From Paracoccus aerodenitrificans (GTDB lineage: Bacteria; Pseudomonadota; Alphaproteobacteria; Rhodobacterales; Rhodobacteraceae): DNA of 64,000 nt. The position numbers were made by a program, and so were the translations under genes. This document shows, one piece after another, positions 45,892-55,701 of this stretch (positions within the stretch are counted from its first letter, which is position 1; every line of letters begins with the position of its first letter). Under the pieces are notes generated by a model. That model ran no database searches. It worked only from the letters and a program-made list of their open reading frames with translations, and was not told the DNA's origin. Where the stretch lies: assembly GCF_027913215.1 (NCBI RefSeq), contig NZ_CP115784.1:620001-684000 (forward strand), given 5' to 3'.

Positions 45892-48786
45892 TCACTCGGC
45901 GGACTTGTCGTCCTTGGACTGCACCTCATCCCCAACGCTGGGCTTCGGAACGTCCGTCTTGTTTTCGGCAACTTCGCTGGGCTCCTCGATCCCGGCCTTG
46001 GCCTGATCGTCCGGGCTGTCGTCACCGGTGTCCTTTACGATCTTTTCGAACACGACCCTCTGTTCGTCTTCCGACCAGGCGACGCGGACCTTGTCGCCAT
46101 CCTCGATCCGCCCCGAGAGCAGTTCGCGAGCCAACTCGGTCTCCAGCTCCGACCTGATCAGCCGGCGCAGCTCGCGGGCGCCGAATTCGGGGCGGAAGCC
46201 GACCGCGCCGAAGTGATCCACGACGCTCACATCGAGTTCGAGTTCGACGCCCTGGGTAAGGGCGGTCCGCTTCACCCGGTTGAGCTGCAACTCGACGATC
46301 TGGCGGATCTCCGACTGATTCAGCGAATGAAAGACGATGATCTCGTCGATCCGGTTGATGAATTCGGGCCGGAAATGGCCGCGCAGCACCTCCATCAGTT
46401 CGGATTTCTGCTTGGCCTCGTCGAACTCACTGCTGCCGCGTTTCGTGAGGTTGCGCTGGATGATGTCCGAACCGAGGTTCGAGGTGGCGATGATGATGGT
46501 GTTAGTGAAGTCCACCACGCGGCCCTTGCCATCTGTCAGGCGGCCATCGTCGAACACCTGAAGCAGGATGTTGTAGACATCTGGATGCGCCTTCTCGATC
46601 TCGTCGAGCAGCACCACCGAATAGGGCCGGCGGCGGACCTTTTCGGTCAGCTGCCCCCCCTCGTCATAGCCGACATAGCCCGGAGGCGCGCCGACCAACC
46701 GTGCCACCGCGTGACGCTCGCCATATTCCGACATGTCGATCCTGAGAAGCGCATCCTGATCACCGAAGATCACCTCGGCCAGCGTCTTGGCCAGTTCCGT
46801 CTTGCCGACGCCGGTCGGCCCGAGAAAGAGGAAGGTCGCAGTCGGACCGGAGCCGTCGCGCAGACCCGCGCGCGCGAGTCGCACCGCATCGGCCACGGCG
46901 TGGATCGCTTCTTCCTGGCCGATGACGCGCTCGTGCAGCTTGTCTTCGAGCTTGAGGAGCTTGTCCTTCTCCTCGGTGGTCAGTTCGGTGACCGGAACCC
47001 CGGTTATCTTCGAGACGATCTGGGCGACGTGATCGGCGCGCACCTCGGCGGTCGCCGAAGCCTGGTCGCGTTTCCAGATCTCCAGAAGCTCGTCGAGCTC
47101 CTTCTGCTTCTGCTCGAGTTCCTTTTTCAGCTCAGCCGCCCGGTCGAATTGCTTGCGCGCGGCGGCATAGTCCTGTTCGCGCTTGATCTGCGCGGCTTCG
47201 GCCTCCAACTCCTGGACGTCCACGGGCCGCGCAGTGGCCGAGATCTTCACCCGCGCCGCGGCCTGGTCGATCAGGTCGATCGCCTTGTCGGGCATGAAGC
47301 GACCGGTGATATAGCGATCCGAAAGCTCCGCGGCGGCGATGATCGCCTCGTCGGTGATCGTCACCTTGTGGTGGCTTTCGAGCGTGTCGCGCAGCCCGCG
47401 CAGAATCATGATCGTCTGTGCGACCGTGGGCTCGTCCACATAGACCGGCTGGAATCGGCGTTCGAGTGCCGCGTCCTTCTCGATGTATTTCTGATACTCG
47501 TTGAGCGTCGTCGCACCGATCAGGTTCAGCTCGCCCCGCGCCAGCGCCGGCTTGAAGGTGTTGGCAATGTCCAGACCGCCTTCGCCGCCGCCCTGGCCGG
47601 CGCCGACGATGCTGTGGATCTCGTCGATGAAGAGAATGAGGCTGTCCTTTTCCTCGGTGATCTCCTTGAGGATCTTCTGGACTCGCTCCTCGAACTCGCC
47701 GCGATACTTGGACCCTGCGACCATCGAGTTGATGTTCAGTTCAACCAGCCGCTTGTCGCGCAAGGCCTCGGGCACCTCGCCGGCCACGATCCGCTGGGCG
47801 AGCCCCTCGATGATGGCGGTCTTGCCGACGCCGGGCTCGCCGATCAGCACGGGGTTGTTCTTCTTGCGCCGCGCGAGGACCTCGATCGTCGTTTCGATCT
47901 CGCGGGCGCGACCGATCACAGGGTCGAGCTTGCCCTCGCGCGCGGCCTTGGTGAGATCGCGGCTGAACTGGTCGAGATCGGGGGTGTTCGACGGAGTCTC
48001 GACGCGGCCTTCCTCGGCACCCTTGCCGACCACCTTCGTCACCTGCTGACGCAGCGCCGGCGGCGTCAGCCCCAGCTTGCGCAGCATCGCCGCCGCGAGG
48101 CCTTCGCCCTCTTCGGCGAGCCCGATCAGCAGATGTTCCGGCCCGACATAGGAATGGCCGAGTTCGTTCGAGGCGATGAAGGCCCGGTTCAGCGCGTCCT
48201 TCAGGCGAGGACTTACGCCGATTTCGCCTTCCGTCTTGGCGTCTCCACGCTTCGCTTCCTTCTCGATCTGGCGCCGCAGATCGTCCACATCGACCTTGAA
48301 CTGTTCCAGGATCGTCTTGACGACGTCAGACGAGGTCAATGCCAGAAGCAGATGTTCGGTATCGACCTCGCTGCGCCCGAATTCCCCGGCCTTCTGTGCG
48401 GCATCCTGCAGCAGCTTGTTGCCCTGTTCGCTCAGCCGGTCGGCGATGGTGCGTCCGCCGCCGCGCCGCGATCCACGCCGCGGCGCGCCCTCGCCGACAG
48501 TGGCGTCGACGACAGCGTCATCGCCATCACCCACAGAGCCGAGCGTGCCGCCTCGCAGCGGACTGTCACCAAAGAGGCTGCCGAAACCGCTCTCGCCGAA
48601 GAATTCGTCAAGAAGGGAACGCCGCCCGAACAGGGACTCAAGCGGCGAGGCGCTGCGACCCGACCGGCGCGCTATTTCGCTGTAGTGCTGATCGCACAGC
48701 TCCATGTTCTGAACCCTGCCGTTCACCGAGGCGCGCACGCGCGCCGTCGCCGGGCGACCGCAAATATCGCAAGCTCCGTTTGCCAT
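45892..48786 (-). CDS. clpK: ClpK/ClpG-type disaggregase of the stress-tolerance locus
   Basis: The 964-residue AAA+ protein has the N-terminal cysteine extension that marks ClpK/ClpG ([20 protein letters not shown] with CX2C, then [14 protein letters not shown]). A ClpN domain and two ATPase modules follow, with Walker [14 protein letters not shown] and [16 protein letters not shown], and a middle domain ([20 protein letters not shown]) between them. ClpG_GI proteins dissolve heat-aggregated proteins without Hsp70. The acidic C-terminal tail ([20 protein letters not shown]) is also typical. GGAGAAG precedes the ATG. The gene starts 205 bases after a broken marR on the same strand. Confidence 0.95.
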   Translation of the reverse strand: MANGACDICGRPATARVRASVNGRVQNMELCDQHYSEIARRSGRSASPLESLFGRRSLLDEFFGESGFGSLFGDSPLRGGTLGSVGDGDDAVVDATVGEGAPRRGSRRGGGRTIADRLSEQGNKLLQDAAQKAGEFGRSEVDTEHLLLALTSSDVVKTILEQFKVDVDDLRRQIEKEAKRGDAKTEGEIGVSPRLKDALNRAFIASNELGHSYVGPEHLLIGLAEEGEGLAAAMLRKLGLTPPALRQQVTKVVGKGAEEGRVETPSNTPDLDQFSRDLTKAAREGKLDPVIGRAREIETTIEVLARRKKNNPVLIGEPGVGKTAIIEGLAQRIVAGEVPEALRDKRLVELNINSMVAGSKYRGEFEERVQKILKEITEEKDSLILFIDEIHSIVGAGQGGGEGGLDIANTFKPALARGELNLIGATTLNEYQKYIEKDAALERRFQPVYVDEPTVAQTIMILRGLRDTLESHHKVTITDEAIIAAAELSDRYITGRFMPDKAIDLIDQAAARVKISATARPVDVQELEAEAAQIKREQDYAAARKQFDRAAELKKELEQKQKELDELLEIWKRDQASATAEVRADHVAQIVSKITGVPVTELTTEEKDKLLKLEDKLHERVIGQEEAIHAVADAVRLARAGLRDGSGPTATFLFLGPTGVGKTELAKTLAEVIFGDQDALLRIDMSEYGERHAVARLVGAPPGYVGYDEGGQLTEKVRRRPYSVVLLDEIEKAHPDVYNILLQVFDDGRLTDGKGRVVDFTNTIIIATSNLGSDIIQRNLTKRGSSEFDEAKQKSELMEVLRGHFRPEFINRIDEIIVFHSLNQSEIRQIVELQLNRVKRTALTQGVELELDVSVVDHFGAVGFRPEFGARELRRLIRSELETELARELLSGRIEDGDKVRVAWSEDEQRVVFEKIVKDTGDDSPDDQAKAGIEEPSEVAENKTDVPKPSVGDEVQSKDDKSAE

Positions 48787-48991
48787 TCGTCTTCTCCGTT
48801 TTCATTATCCAGTCAGGGTTGTTCGCCGATCATCTGCGCAAGTGACAGTGTCACGCAGCGACCGCTTCCGTTCTTTCACCTTGGACCCAATTGCCACAAG
48901 ATCGGGCTCGCCCAGTGTCTCTCGTTGCAGGAGATCTTGCACCGATTGCTCGAGAAGATCCAGTCTTCCTCTCCATACCGATTCGCCCCCT

Positions 48992-49423
48992 CTAGCTTGA
49001 AAGCCGCGCATCTATGCGTTCGAGAAGTGCGAGAAGAACGCGCCTCTCATCGACTGATAGGTCCTGTAAGATGTCTTCCTTCAACGCCGCTCGTCGGGGA
49101 TCTAGGTCTCGCAAGATTTTTTTGCGTCTTTCTCGTCGGCACAACGATCTGCGACCGCCGATCATTCGGTGACGGCGAACGCTCAACCCAGCCGCCGCGC
49201 ACCATGCGGTCCACGAGTTGCCCGGCTGTCGCACTGCCGACTTCCAGCCGCGCCGCGATGTCGCCGATCGCGAGGCCCGGGCACTCGTCCACATGGGCGG
49301 CTGCCATCCAGACTGTCTCGTCAGACCGGTCTCACGACTTTCATCGTCGATCCGCTGCTGGATGTGCTGGGCGACCCGATGGATCGTCGTCCTGATCAAC
49401 GCATGGTCGGATGCAATCATCAT
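48992..49423 (-). pseudogene. MarR-family regulator with two frameshifts
   Basis: Three frames in succession encode one MarR protein: DHALIRTTIHRVAQHIQQRI at the N-terminus, then AAAHVDECPGLAIGDIAARL, GSATAGQLVDRMVRGGWVER and SPNDRRSQIVVPT (winged helix), then LKEDILQDLSVDERRVLLAL back in the first frame. GGAGG stands before ATG 49423. The two shifts compensate each other, so either the gene has decayed or the sequence holds two indel errors. If whole, it would control the divergent arms of the stress island. Confidence 0.78.
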
Positions 49424-49489
49424 TTGACCTCCAAGGATCTGTAGGCCGTCGCGAAGCTCCATCAGACGCCAATAGAGATTGAAATGCTA

Positions 49490-49502
49490 GCATAAATTAT
49501 GC
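49490..49502. promoter_or_regulatory. AT-rich palindrome between marR and hsp20
   Basis: GCATAA-A-TTATGC is a perfect 13-bp palindrome about 67 bases upstream of marR and 125 bases upstream of the first hsp20 gene. Its shape is that of MarR-family operators. No RpoH-type promoter was recognised with confidence nearby. Confidence 0.55.
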
Positions 49503-49626
49503 CTGCGTGGTATCCTTGTGAGCGTAGAATTGTAAAGGTTTCGGGATCGATATCTCTTGCCGTGGGGATCGAACCGCGAAAGCAGTGTTTTCCTGCACGA
49601 CGTCGTTGAGCCACAGGAGGCCAGCA

Positions 49627-50052
49627 ATGCTCTATCCGACATATCTGCGCCGCAGCGATCCCTTTGCGCTGATGCGCTTCATGATGCGCGATCTCGACCG
49701 CAGTTTCTGGCCGCCGTCCCGCGCGGCGTTCCCGGCGGTGAATGACTGGCAAGGCCCTGAGGCCGTTGCCATCGCCGCTGAACTTCCCGGCATCGAACCG
49801 GGCGACATTGAAATTTCGTTCAAGGACAACGTCCTGACGCTGTCGGGCGAAGGCAAGCTGCCCGAGGTTCCCGAAGGTGCGCGCTGGCACCGCAACGAAC
49901 GCGGTTATGGCAAGTTTTCTCGCGCGATCCGTCTGCCATTCGCGGCCGCGGATGACAAGGTCGAGGCGAAAATGGCGAACGGCGTACTGCGGATCGTCAT
50001 CTCCCGGCCCGAGGCAGAAAAACCAAAGAAAATCGAGATCAGGGCAGCCTGA
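49627..50052 (+). CDS. Hsp20 small heat-shock protein 1
   Basis: The 141-residue alpha-crystallin protein has the core strands VAIAAELPGIEPGDIEISFK and LTLSGEGKLP, the conserved MANGVLRIVIS motif and a C-terminal I-x-I motif (KIEI) needed for oligomers. The ATG is preceded by AGGAGG. Small heat-shock proteins hold unfolded proteins for disaggregases such as ClpK, which is encoded divergently. Confidence 0.93.
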   Translation: MLYPTYLRRSDPFALMRFMMRDLDRSFWPPSRAAFPAVNDWQGPEAVAIAAELPGIEPGDIEISFKDNVLTLSGEGKLPEVPEGARWHRNERGYGKFSRAIRLPFAAADDKVEAKMANGVLRIVISRPEAEKPKKIEIRAA

Positions 50053-50066
50053 GAGGAGCTGGAACG

Positions 50067-50457
50067 ATGAGCACCGATATCACGCCAGCCACCGAAAAGA
50101 CGCTGACCGACGCGCCCGAGACCGCCGGCGGCCGCATCTACCGCCCGCTGACTGATATCGTCAAGACCCATCAGGGTGTCTCCATGATGCTCGAAATGCC
50201 TGGGGTCGCCGCCGATGCCGTCGAAATCACACTCGAAAACCGCGTGCTGACGAGCCGCGGCAAGGTTGAGCCGATGCGGCCAGAAAACCTGGAACTTGCC
50301 TATGCCCAATATGGCGAGGGTGATTTCGAGAGGGCCTTCACGCTTTCCGAGGATTTCGACCCCGACAGGATCGAGGCCGAGATGCGCGGAGGCGTCCTCA
50401 CTGCTCCCCCGAGCCCCTGAAGCGCAGCCAAAAAGGATCCCCGTCAAAGGCGCCTGA
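50067..50457 (+). pseudogene. Hsp20 protein 2 with C-terminal frameshift
   Basis: The frame from ATG 50067 encodes an alpha-crystallin domain (GVSMMLEMPGVAADAVEITL, QYGEGDFERAFTLSEDFDPD) but stops at 50420 after RGGVLTAPPSP. The natural end, LPRAPEAQPKRIPVKGA, with its I-x-V type tail, is present in another frame to 50457. The shift lies near 50398-50410. As read, the protein lacks its last beta strand and oligomerisation motif. Confidence 0.82.
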
Positions 50458-50477
50458 AAACCGAAGGAGACCATATC

Positions 50478-50969
50478 ATGCAGATCAAAGAACTCATTCC
50501 CTGGGCGCGCAAGGACGGCGCGCCAGACGCCAAGAGCAGCGAAGACAACCCGATCGCGACACTCCAGTGCGAAATGAACCATGTGTTCGAGAACTTCTGG
50601 AACCGGGTCGGTCATTTCGAATGGCCCTTTGGCAGCGGCGAAGCGAAATCCGACGTGGTCGAGACCGACAAGGCGATCGAAGTATCGATCGAGCTGCCGG
50701 GCATGGAGATGAAAGACATCGAGGTGACGGTCAACGATGACATGTTGACTGTGAAGGGGGAGAAGAAGATCGAGCGCCAGGAGGAGAAAAAGGGGTATTA
50801 CCTGTCCGAGCGCAGCTACGGCGCGATCTACCGGACAGTCCCGCTCCCCCCCGGTGTGGATGGCGAAAAGGCGCAGGCATCCTTCAAGAACGGGGTTCTG
50901 ACGATCAAGCTGCCGCAAACGCCCGAAGCCCAAGCCAAGGTCAGGAAAATCGCGGTCAAGGAGGGCTGA
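50478..50969 (+). CDS. Hsp20 small heat-shock protein 3
   Basis: The 163-residue protein has a full alpha-crystallin domain (AIEVSIELPGMEMKDIEVTV, YLSERSYGAIYRTVPLPPGV, SFKNGVLTIKLPQ) with an intact C-terminus (VRKIAVKEG). Its longer N-terminal arm (HVFENFWNRVGHFEWPFGSG) differs from that of copy 1. AAGGAG precedes the ATG. It belongs to the same plus-strand run hsp20-hsp20-hsp20-yfdX-yfdX. Confidence 0.93.
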   Translation: MQIKELIPWARKDGAPDAKSSEDNPIATLQCEMNHVFENFWNRVGHFEWPFGSGEAKSDVVETDKAIEVSIELPGMEMKDIEVTVNDDMLTVKGEKKIERQEEKKGYYLSERSYGAIYRTVPLPPGVDGEKAQASFKNGVLTIKLPQTPEAQAKVRKIAVKEG

Positions 50970-51041
50970 GCCGGGCATTGATCGTGCCAACTCTGCGGCG
51001 AAACCGCCGTAGAACCAATCACAGCCGAAAGGAACAGACTG

Positions 51042-51992
51042 ATGAAACTCAGGAGTCTTTGCGCGGGAACAGCTTTGGCCCTGCTGATTGTCAGCGCCGG
51101 CCCTTCCTGGTCTCAGGATACGTCTCAGGCGGAAGCTGAAGCGCAGGCGGTCAACCGGGAGCAAGTCGAAGAGAGCGTGACCGCCGAAACCGATTCACAA
51201 TTCGCCGATAAACGCACCGCCCTGATCCAGGAGGCGGTCGACGCGCTCGATGAAACGAACGCTGCGATCGCCGCGATCGAGAAGGGCGATACAGATGCGG
51301 CGATTGCTGCGCTCGCGTTGGCCACGGGGAAGCTCGAGACCGTCGTCGCGCGTGAACCGGATCTCGCTTTGGCGCCCGTATCGATCAATCATTTCACCTA
51401 TGACGTTCTGGGCAGCGTCGAAGCCGTCCGAGGACTCGGCAAACAGATCGAGGACTTGGTCGACGATGGGAAGTTCCAGGAAGCGAGACCGCTGCTGAGC
51501 GAGTTCGCGTCCGAGGTTGTCATCCGGACAACCAGCCTTCCGCTTGCGACCTATCCCGACGCGATCCTCGCAGCGACGGCACTGCTTGATGACGGAAAGA
51601 CAGACGAAGCGATGACGGTACTCAACGCCGCACTGAGCACCCAGGTGGTGACCGACACAGTGATCGCCCTGCCTCCGCTCAGAGCCGTGGCGATGATCGA
51701 GAAGGCCAAAGCTCTGCTCAATGACGACGGTGAGGCGGCGAACGACAAAGCCGCTACTGAAGATGCCGATCTGACGGCCGCCGACTATGTTGAGGCGGCA
51801 CGCCAGGAACTCGAAATCGCCGAAGCGCTCGGCTACGGCCGCGAAAGCGATTTCGAGGATCTGCATGAGGCGCTGGATGAGTTGGACCGTCAGATTGAGG
51901 CGCAGGAGGATACCGGAGGGATCTTTGACCGTATCGACGATGGGTTTGGACGCCTGAAAGAGCGGTTGTTCAATCGAAACAGTGACACCTGA
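51042..51992 (+). CDS. YfdX-family protein 1 (exported)
   Basis: The 316-residue protein has a signal peptide (LCAGTALALLIVSAGPSWSQ). The YfdX body (RTALIQEAVDALDETNAAIA, LALATGKLETVVAREPDLAL, ATYPDAILAATALLDDGKTD, ARQELEIAEALGYGRESDFE) is all-helical. YfdX1 and YfdX2 are fixed members of the tLST, with a presumed periplasmic chaperone role. GAAAGGA precedes the ATG. Confidence 0.88.
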   Translation: MKLRSLCAGTALALLIVSAGPSWSQDTSQAEAEAQAVNREQVEESVTAETDSQFADKRTALIQEAVDALDETNAAIAAIEKGDTDAAIAALALATGKLETVVAREPDLALAPVSINHFTYDVLGSVEAVRGLGKQIEDLVDDGKFQEARPLLSEFASEVVIRTTSLPLATYPDAILAATALLDDGKTDEAMTVLNAALSTQVVTDTVIALPPLRAVAMIEKAKALLNDDGEAANDKAATEDADLTAADYVEAARQELEIAEALGYGRESDFEDLHEALDELDRQIEAQEDTGGIFDRIDDGFGRLKERLFNRNSDT

Positions 51993-52069
51993 CTTTGCTC
52001 ATGTCTCAGGTTTGAACGCGGAGGGCTGTTGTGGCCCTCCGCACATCAAAACAGCGAAGGATACCGATC

Positions 52070-52990
52070 ATGACCTCTGAACAAGAAACTATTCAAGAGA
52101 CCGAAACGGCCGGTGATGCCACGAAGTCTTCCACGGAATTGGCAGAGAAGGCTGGGGCGACCAGCGGCAACGATGCACCGCGCGAACACGTCGACGGCAG
52201 TGTTTCGGAACATGTCTCCGCTGAGCTCTCCGATCGCAGGGATCAATTGATCAAGGAAGCGGTCGATGCTCTGGCAGAAACAAAGGTAGCGATCGAGGCC
52301 TTGCGTGGAGGGAATAAACAGGACGCCATCGACGCGTTGGCCCGGGTGACTGGAAAGCTTGAGACGGTTGTCGCGCGAGAGCCGGACCTCGCAATGGCCC
52401 CTGTCGCCGCTGACTATCGCATCGTCGACTTGATTGCTACGCCGGAAACGGTACGAGATATCGGCATCTTGATCGAGCACCATGTTCGCCGCGGAGACTT
52501 TCAGATCGCGCGATCGCTGATGCGTGATTTTGCCAGTGAGATCGTGATCGAGCTCAGGGCATTGCCGTTGAAGACCTACCCTGACGCGATCCTCGAAGCC
52601 ACGCGTCTGATTGATGAAGGCAAGACAGAGGCGGCAACCACGATCCTCAACACAGCCCTGTCGACAGTCGCAGTTGTTGAAACCGTCGTCCCTCTTCCAA
52701 CCGTGCGGGCCAAAGCGATGATATCCAAGGCCAAGGCGCTACAGGCAGGTGAGGCTTCCGATGCTGACGGAAAACCGTCTCTGGATGACTATATCGAAGG
52801 AGCCAGGGTTGAATTGGAGATCGCAGAAGCACTGGGCTACGGGCGTAAAAAAGACTTTAAAGACCTACATAATGCGATAGCGGATTTGAAGAAATCGCTA
52901 AAGGACCGCAAGGAAGCGGCCGGGATCTTCTCAAAGATAGCTGATCACTTCGAAGACTTGAAAGCCCGATTGTTCGACGCGTCGCGATAG
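52070..52990 (+). CDS. YfdX-family protein 2 (no signal peptide)
   Basis: The 306-residue paralogue shares LIKEAVDALAETKVAIEALR, LETVVAREPDLAMAPVAADY, TYPDAILEATRLIDEGKTEA and LEIAEALGYGRKKDFKDLHN with protein 1. ATG 52070 with AAGGA upstream is preferred; the earlier frame start at 52031 adds only basic residues and does not create a signal peptide. It is thus probably cytoplasmic, unlike its neighbour. An intrinsic terminator follows at 53029. Confidence 0.86.
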   Translation: MTSEQETIQETETAGDATKSSTELAEKAGATSGNDAPREHVDGSVSEHVSAELSDRRDQLIKEAVDALAETKVAIEALRGGNKQDAIDALARVTGKLETVVAREPDLAMAPVAADYRIVDLIATPETVRDIGILIEHHVRRGDFQIARSLMRDFASEIVIELRALPLKTYPDAILEATRLIDEGKTEAATTILNTALSTVAVVETVVPLPTVRAKAMISKAKALQAGEASDADGKPSLDDYIEGARVELEIAEALGYGRKKDFKDLHNAIADLKKSLKDRKEAAGIFSKIADHFEDLKARLFDASR

Positions 52991-53028
52991 AGTTCCCACC
53001 ACGCGGATCAGTGCGTTTCAAATGGATA

Positions 53029-53064
53029 GGCCAGAACGCTGCATGACACGTTCTGGCCTTTTTT
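53029..53064 (+). terminator. Intrinsic terminator after yfdX2
   Basis: GGCCAGAACG pairs with CGTTCTGGCC across a 10-base loop, followed by six T residues (53059-53064). It ends the hsp20-yfdX transcript and marks the right edge of the undisturbed stress arm. Confidence 0.93.
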
Positions 53065-53244
53065 GATGAATGATCTGTAGTGGTTCGGATCTGACCGGCT
53101 CTGTTGCGCAAATCGGGTGATAGCCGAGGTTCCCCTTTCCCCGGACGGACTTATCCCTTTGTAAGCGGCGCCTGTGCCCCACCTTCCTTGTTTTCACACG
53201 GTCTGAGATTTCGCGCCTGACGGAGATTGTGCGGGAGTTTCGCG

Positions 53245-53676
53245 ATGGCGACTACGTTGGAGTTTCTCAGGGACTATGGGGTAGACATCCGACCGAACGG
53301 GCAGCGGCGCTGGCCGGATGAGATCAAGGCGCGGATCGTGGCCGAGAGCTTGAAGCCGGGGGCGACGGTTAACGCGGTCGCGGCGCGATATGGGCTTCGG
53401 GCGAACCATCTGTCGGAATGGCGCGGTCGGGCGCGGGATGGCCGCTTGGTTTTGCCTGCAGACGAGGATGACGGCCTTTGTTTTGCGCCGATCGTGCTGC
53501 CTGACCGGGGCCTTTCCGCCCCTGTTCCGGTTCTTTCAGGTCCGTCGGGCAAGTCCGAAGCGCCAGATACTGGAGCCATCGAGATTGCTGTAGGCCAGAT
53601 GACCATCCGGCTGGATAGCGCCACGCCTGCCGCACGCATTGCCGAGATCATGCTGGCGATCGGATTGCGGTCATGA
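53245..53676 (+). CDS. tnpA: IS66-C accessory protein TnpA
   Basis: The 143-residue protein contains the IS66 Orf1 pattern [40 protein letters not shown] and an ending PAARIAEIMLAIGLRS. Its stop overlaps the tnpB start by four bases. Confidence 0.9.
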   Translation: MATTLEFLRDYGVDIRPNGQRRWPDEIKARIVAESLKPGATVNAVAARYGLRANHLSEWRGRARDGRLVLPADEDDGLCFAPIVLPDRGLSAPVPVLSGPSGKSEAPDTGAIEIAVGQMTIRLDSATPAARIAEIMLAIGLRS

Positions 53677-53789
53677 TGTTTCCCTCCAATCGTGTGCGGG
53701 TTCTGGTCTCGACACAGCCCGTCGACTTCAGGAAGGGCCATGATGGTTTGGCGGCACTGGTGTCATCGGTGCTGCGCAAGGATCCGTTT
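53673..53789 (+). pseudogene. tnpB: tnpB of IS66-C, truncated
   Basis: About 39 codons remain: VRVLVSTQPVDFRKGHDGLA and VSSVLRKDPF. The family continues with SGTVFVFR at this point, but here the sequence changes to the antisense of an IS5 transposase. Confidence 0.85.
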
Positions 53790-54355
53790 AGAATGGGCGC
53801 ATCACCGATGTGGCTCCCGGTGACTTCGACGGCCCGGATCTCCAACGTTTCTTCATCGATCCCAAGGTGGAGCTTGCGCCAGACGCGCCGTTTCGGGCCG
53901 CCATGCTTGCGTGCGTGCCACTCGCCTTCACCTTCGACCTTGATCCCGGTGCTGTGGATCAGCAGGTGCAACGGCGCCTTGGAGCCGCGGTAGGGGATGT
54001 TCACGGCCAAGGTCTTCTGGCGGCGAGATAGCGTGCTGAAGTCGGGCACCGTCCAGTTCAGGCCGACCAGCCGTAGCAGGCTCTCGACGAACCCGCCTCG
54101 CCATGGTCACTCGGACCAGTGGCGTTCCCATGGCTCGATCTGCCGGAGCGCCATGCCGAACAGCACTTTCATCGAGAGGCACGTCTGGATAGCGGCATCG
54201 CTGTAGGTCTGCTGGCGGCCACGCCTGCCTGTCGGCGCGGCATCCCAGCTCATCTCGGGGTCAAACCAGATCGTCAGCGAGCCCCGGCGCTTGAGTGCTT
54301 CATTGTAGGCTGGCCAGTTCCTGGTCTTGTAGGTCGGGGGTAGGGGTCTGCTCAT
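53790..54355 (-). pseudogene. IS5-family transposase, frameshifted and 3'-truncated
   Basis: The N-terminal part (WPAYNEALKRRGSLTIWFDP, YSDAAIQTCLSMKVLFGMAL) is at 54355-54107. The middle, with the first DDE residues (VPDFSTLSRRQKTLAVNIPY, LLIHSTGIKVEGEGEWHARK, VTGSHIGDAPI), is in another frame at 54060-53793. The last catalytic region is missing. Confidence 0.83.
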
Positions 54356-54672
54356 GCATCCCAGCTACCACCCTGGATTCGCGAGATGAATCCCTCACGC
54401 GATTTGTGCAACATGTGTAACCGCCCCAAGCGCAAGAGGGATTTTGAAGCTGATCTTGGCGCGTTGTCGGGTGCTGACATGTGTCCGGCCTCATGATGCG
54501 GCGCGATCCATGCCGCAGGGCCCGTATGGTGTTCGAAGGTCGGGTCCAGATCAAAGCCGCGTGCTCATAGGCACTCTGTTGCACACTGGTTTTCCCGATC
54601 CCGTCTCACAACTGTTGCGCCAAACTGCTCCTTGCCCTCTTCCGCTCCGACGTCCTCGCGATCTGCGGCGGC
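54356..54672. other. Insertion-sequence debris without a gene
   Basis: The 317 bases hold only short frames. A CTCTGTTGCACA-like motif at 54571 and GATTTGTGCAACA at 54402 resemble ends of IS5 or IS6 elements, and a matching GGCTCTGTTGCGCAAATC lies at 53097. They are probably remains of nested insertions. Confidence 0.45.
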
Positions 54673-55701
54673 TTACGCCGCTGCGACCGGAGACTGGTAG
54701 ATGCCACCCCGAGCCATCAAGGCCCAGACGATCCGCGCCATCTTGTTCGCCAAAGCCACCCGCACCAGCATCGGTGGCTTGCGCAACAGCAGGCTGCCCA
54801 GCCATGTTCCGGGCTGCGCTTCCTTGTGAACGTTACGTTTGATCACCACGCTGTTGGCGCCAATGATCAGCAGGCGTCGCAGGGATCGCTCGCCCATTCT
54901 GGTCGTTGCTCCGAGACGTTGCTTGCCGCCGGTCGAATGCTGCCGAGGCACAAGACCAAGCCAGGCGGCAAAGTCGCGTGCCTTGCGGAACGTCTCGGGT
55001 GGCGGCGCCAGAACAGCGATGGCCGTGGCAATCAGCGGCCCGATGCCCGGCACCGTCATCAGTCGCCGGGCGACGTCATTCTCCTTGGCGCGCCGGGCGA
55101 TCTCGGCATCGAGCTTCCTGATCTCTGCCTCCAGATGCGTGAGTGCCGCGATCAAAGCCTTCAGCGTGGGGACGGCATCAGCAGGGAGAGCGCCATCCGG
55201 ATCCTCCACGATCGCGATCAGCCGCGCAGCGTTGACCGCTCCCTGTGGCACGATCTGACCGAACTCGGTCAGATGGCCGCGCAATGCGTTGATCGCCTGC
55301 GTGCGCTGCCGGATCAGCAACTCCCGGACCCGGAAGACCATTGCCGCGCCCTGCGTCTCTTCGCTCTTGACCGGAACAAAGCGCATGGTGGGTCGCATAG
55401 CCGCCTCGCAGATGGCCTCGGCGTCCGCCATGTCATTCTTCTGGCGCTACACAAACGGCTTCACATAGGCCGGCGGGATCAGCCGCACCTCATGCCCCAG
55501 CTTGCCAATTTCCCGGCCCCAGAAGTGAGCGCCGCCACAGGCTTCCATCGCCTCGACGCAAGAGGGCAGCTGGCTGAAAAACTCCAGCACCTGCCCTCGC
55601 CGTATCTTCTTGCGCAGAACGGCTCGTCCTGCGCCGTCACTTCCATGCACCTGGAATACATTCTTCGCCAGATCGAGCCCGACCGTGATAATCTCCGACA
55701 T
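54673..55701 (-). pseudogene. IS110-family transposase with an in-frame amber stop
   Basis: The DEDD domain (EIITVGLDLAKNVFQVHGSD, VEAMEACGGAHFWGREIG) and the C-terminal transposase-20 domain (LMTVPGIGPLIATAIAVLAP, ARDFAAWLGLVPRQHSTGGK) are complete in length. A TAG at 55449-55447 replaces a sense codon between KPFV and RQKNDMADAEA, so only fragments could be made unless the stop is suppressed. Confidence 0.88.

Larger units (their letters stand above)
53161..53789 (+). mobile_element. IS66-family element C, truncated
   Basis: The left end GTAAGCGGCGCCTGTGCCCC at 53161 matches the usual IS66 terminus. tnpA is intact and tnpB breaks off at 53789, where an IS5-type sequence begins in the opposite direction. 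tnpC and the right end are absent. Confidence 0.82.

Noticed and set aside
46213..49395. 1060-codon plus-strand open frame
   Set aside because: It is antisense to clpK, whose N-terminal cysteine motif and two Walker sites are certain.
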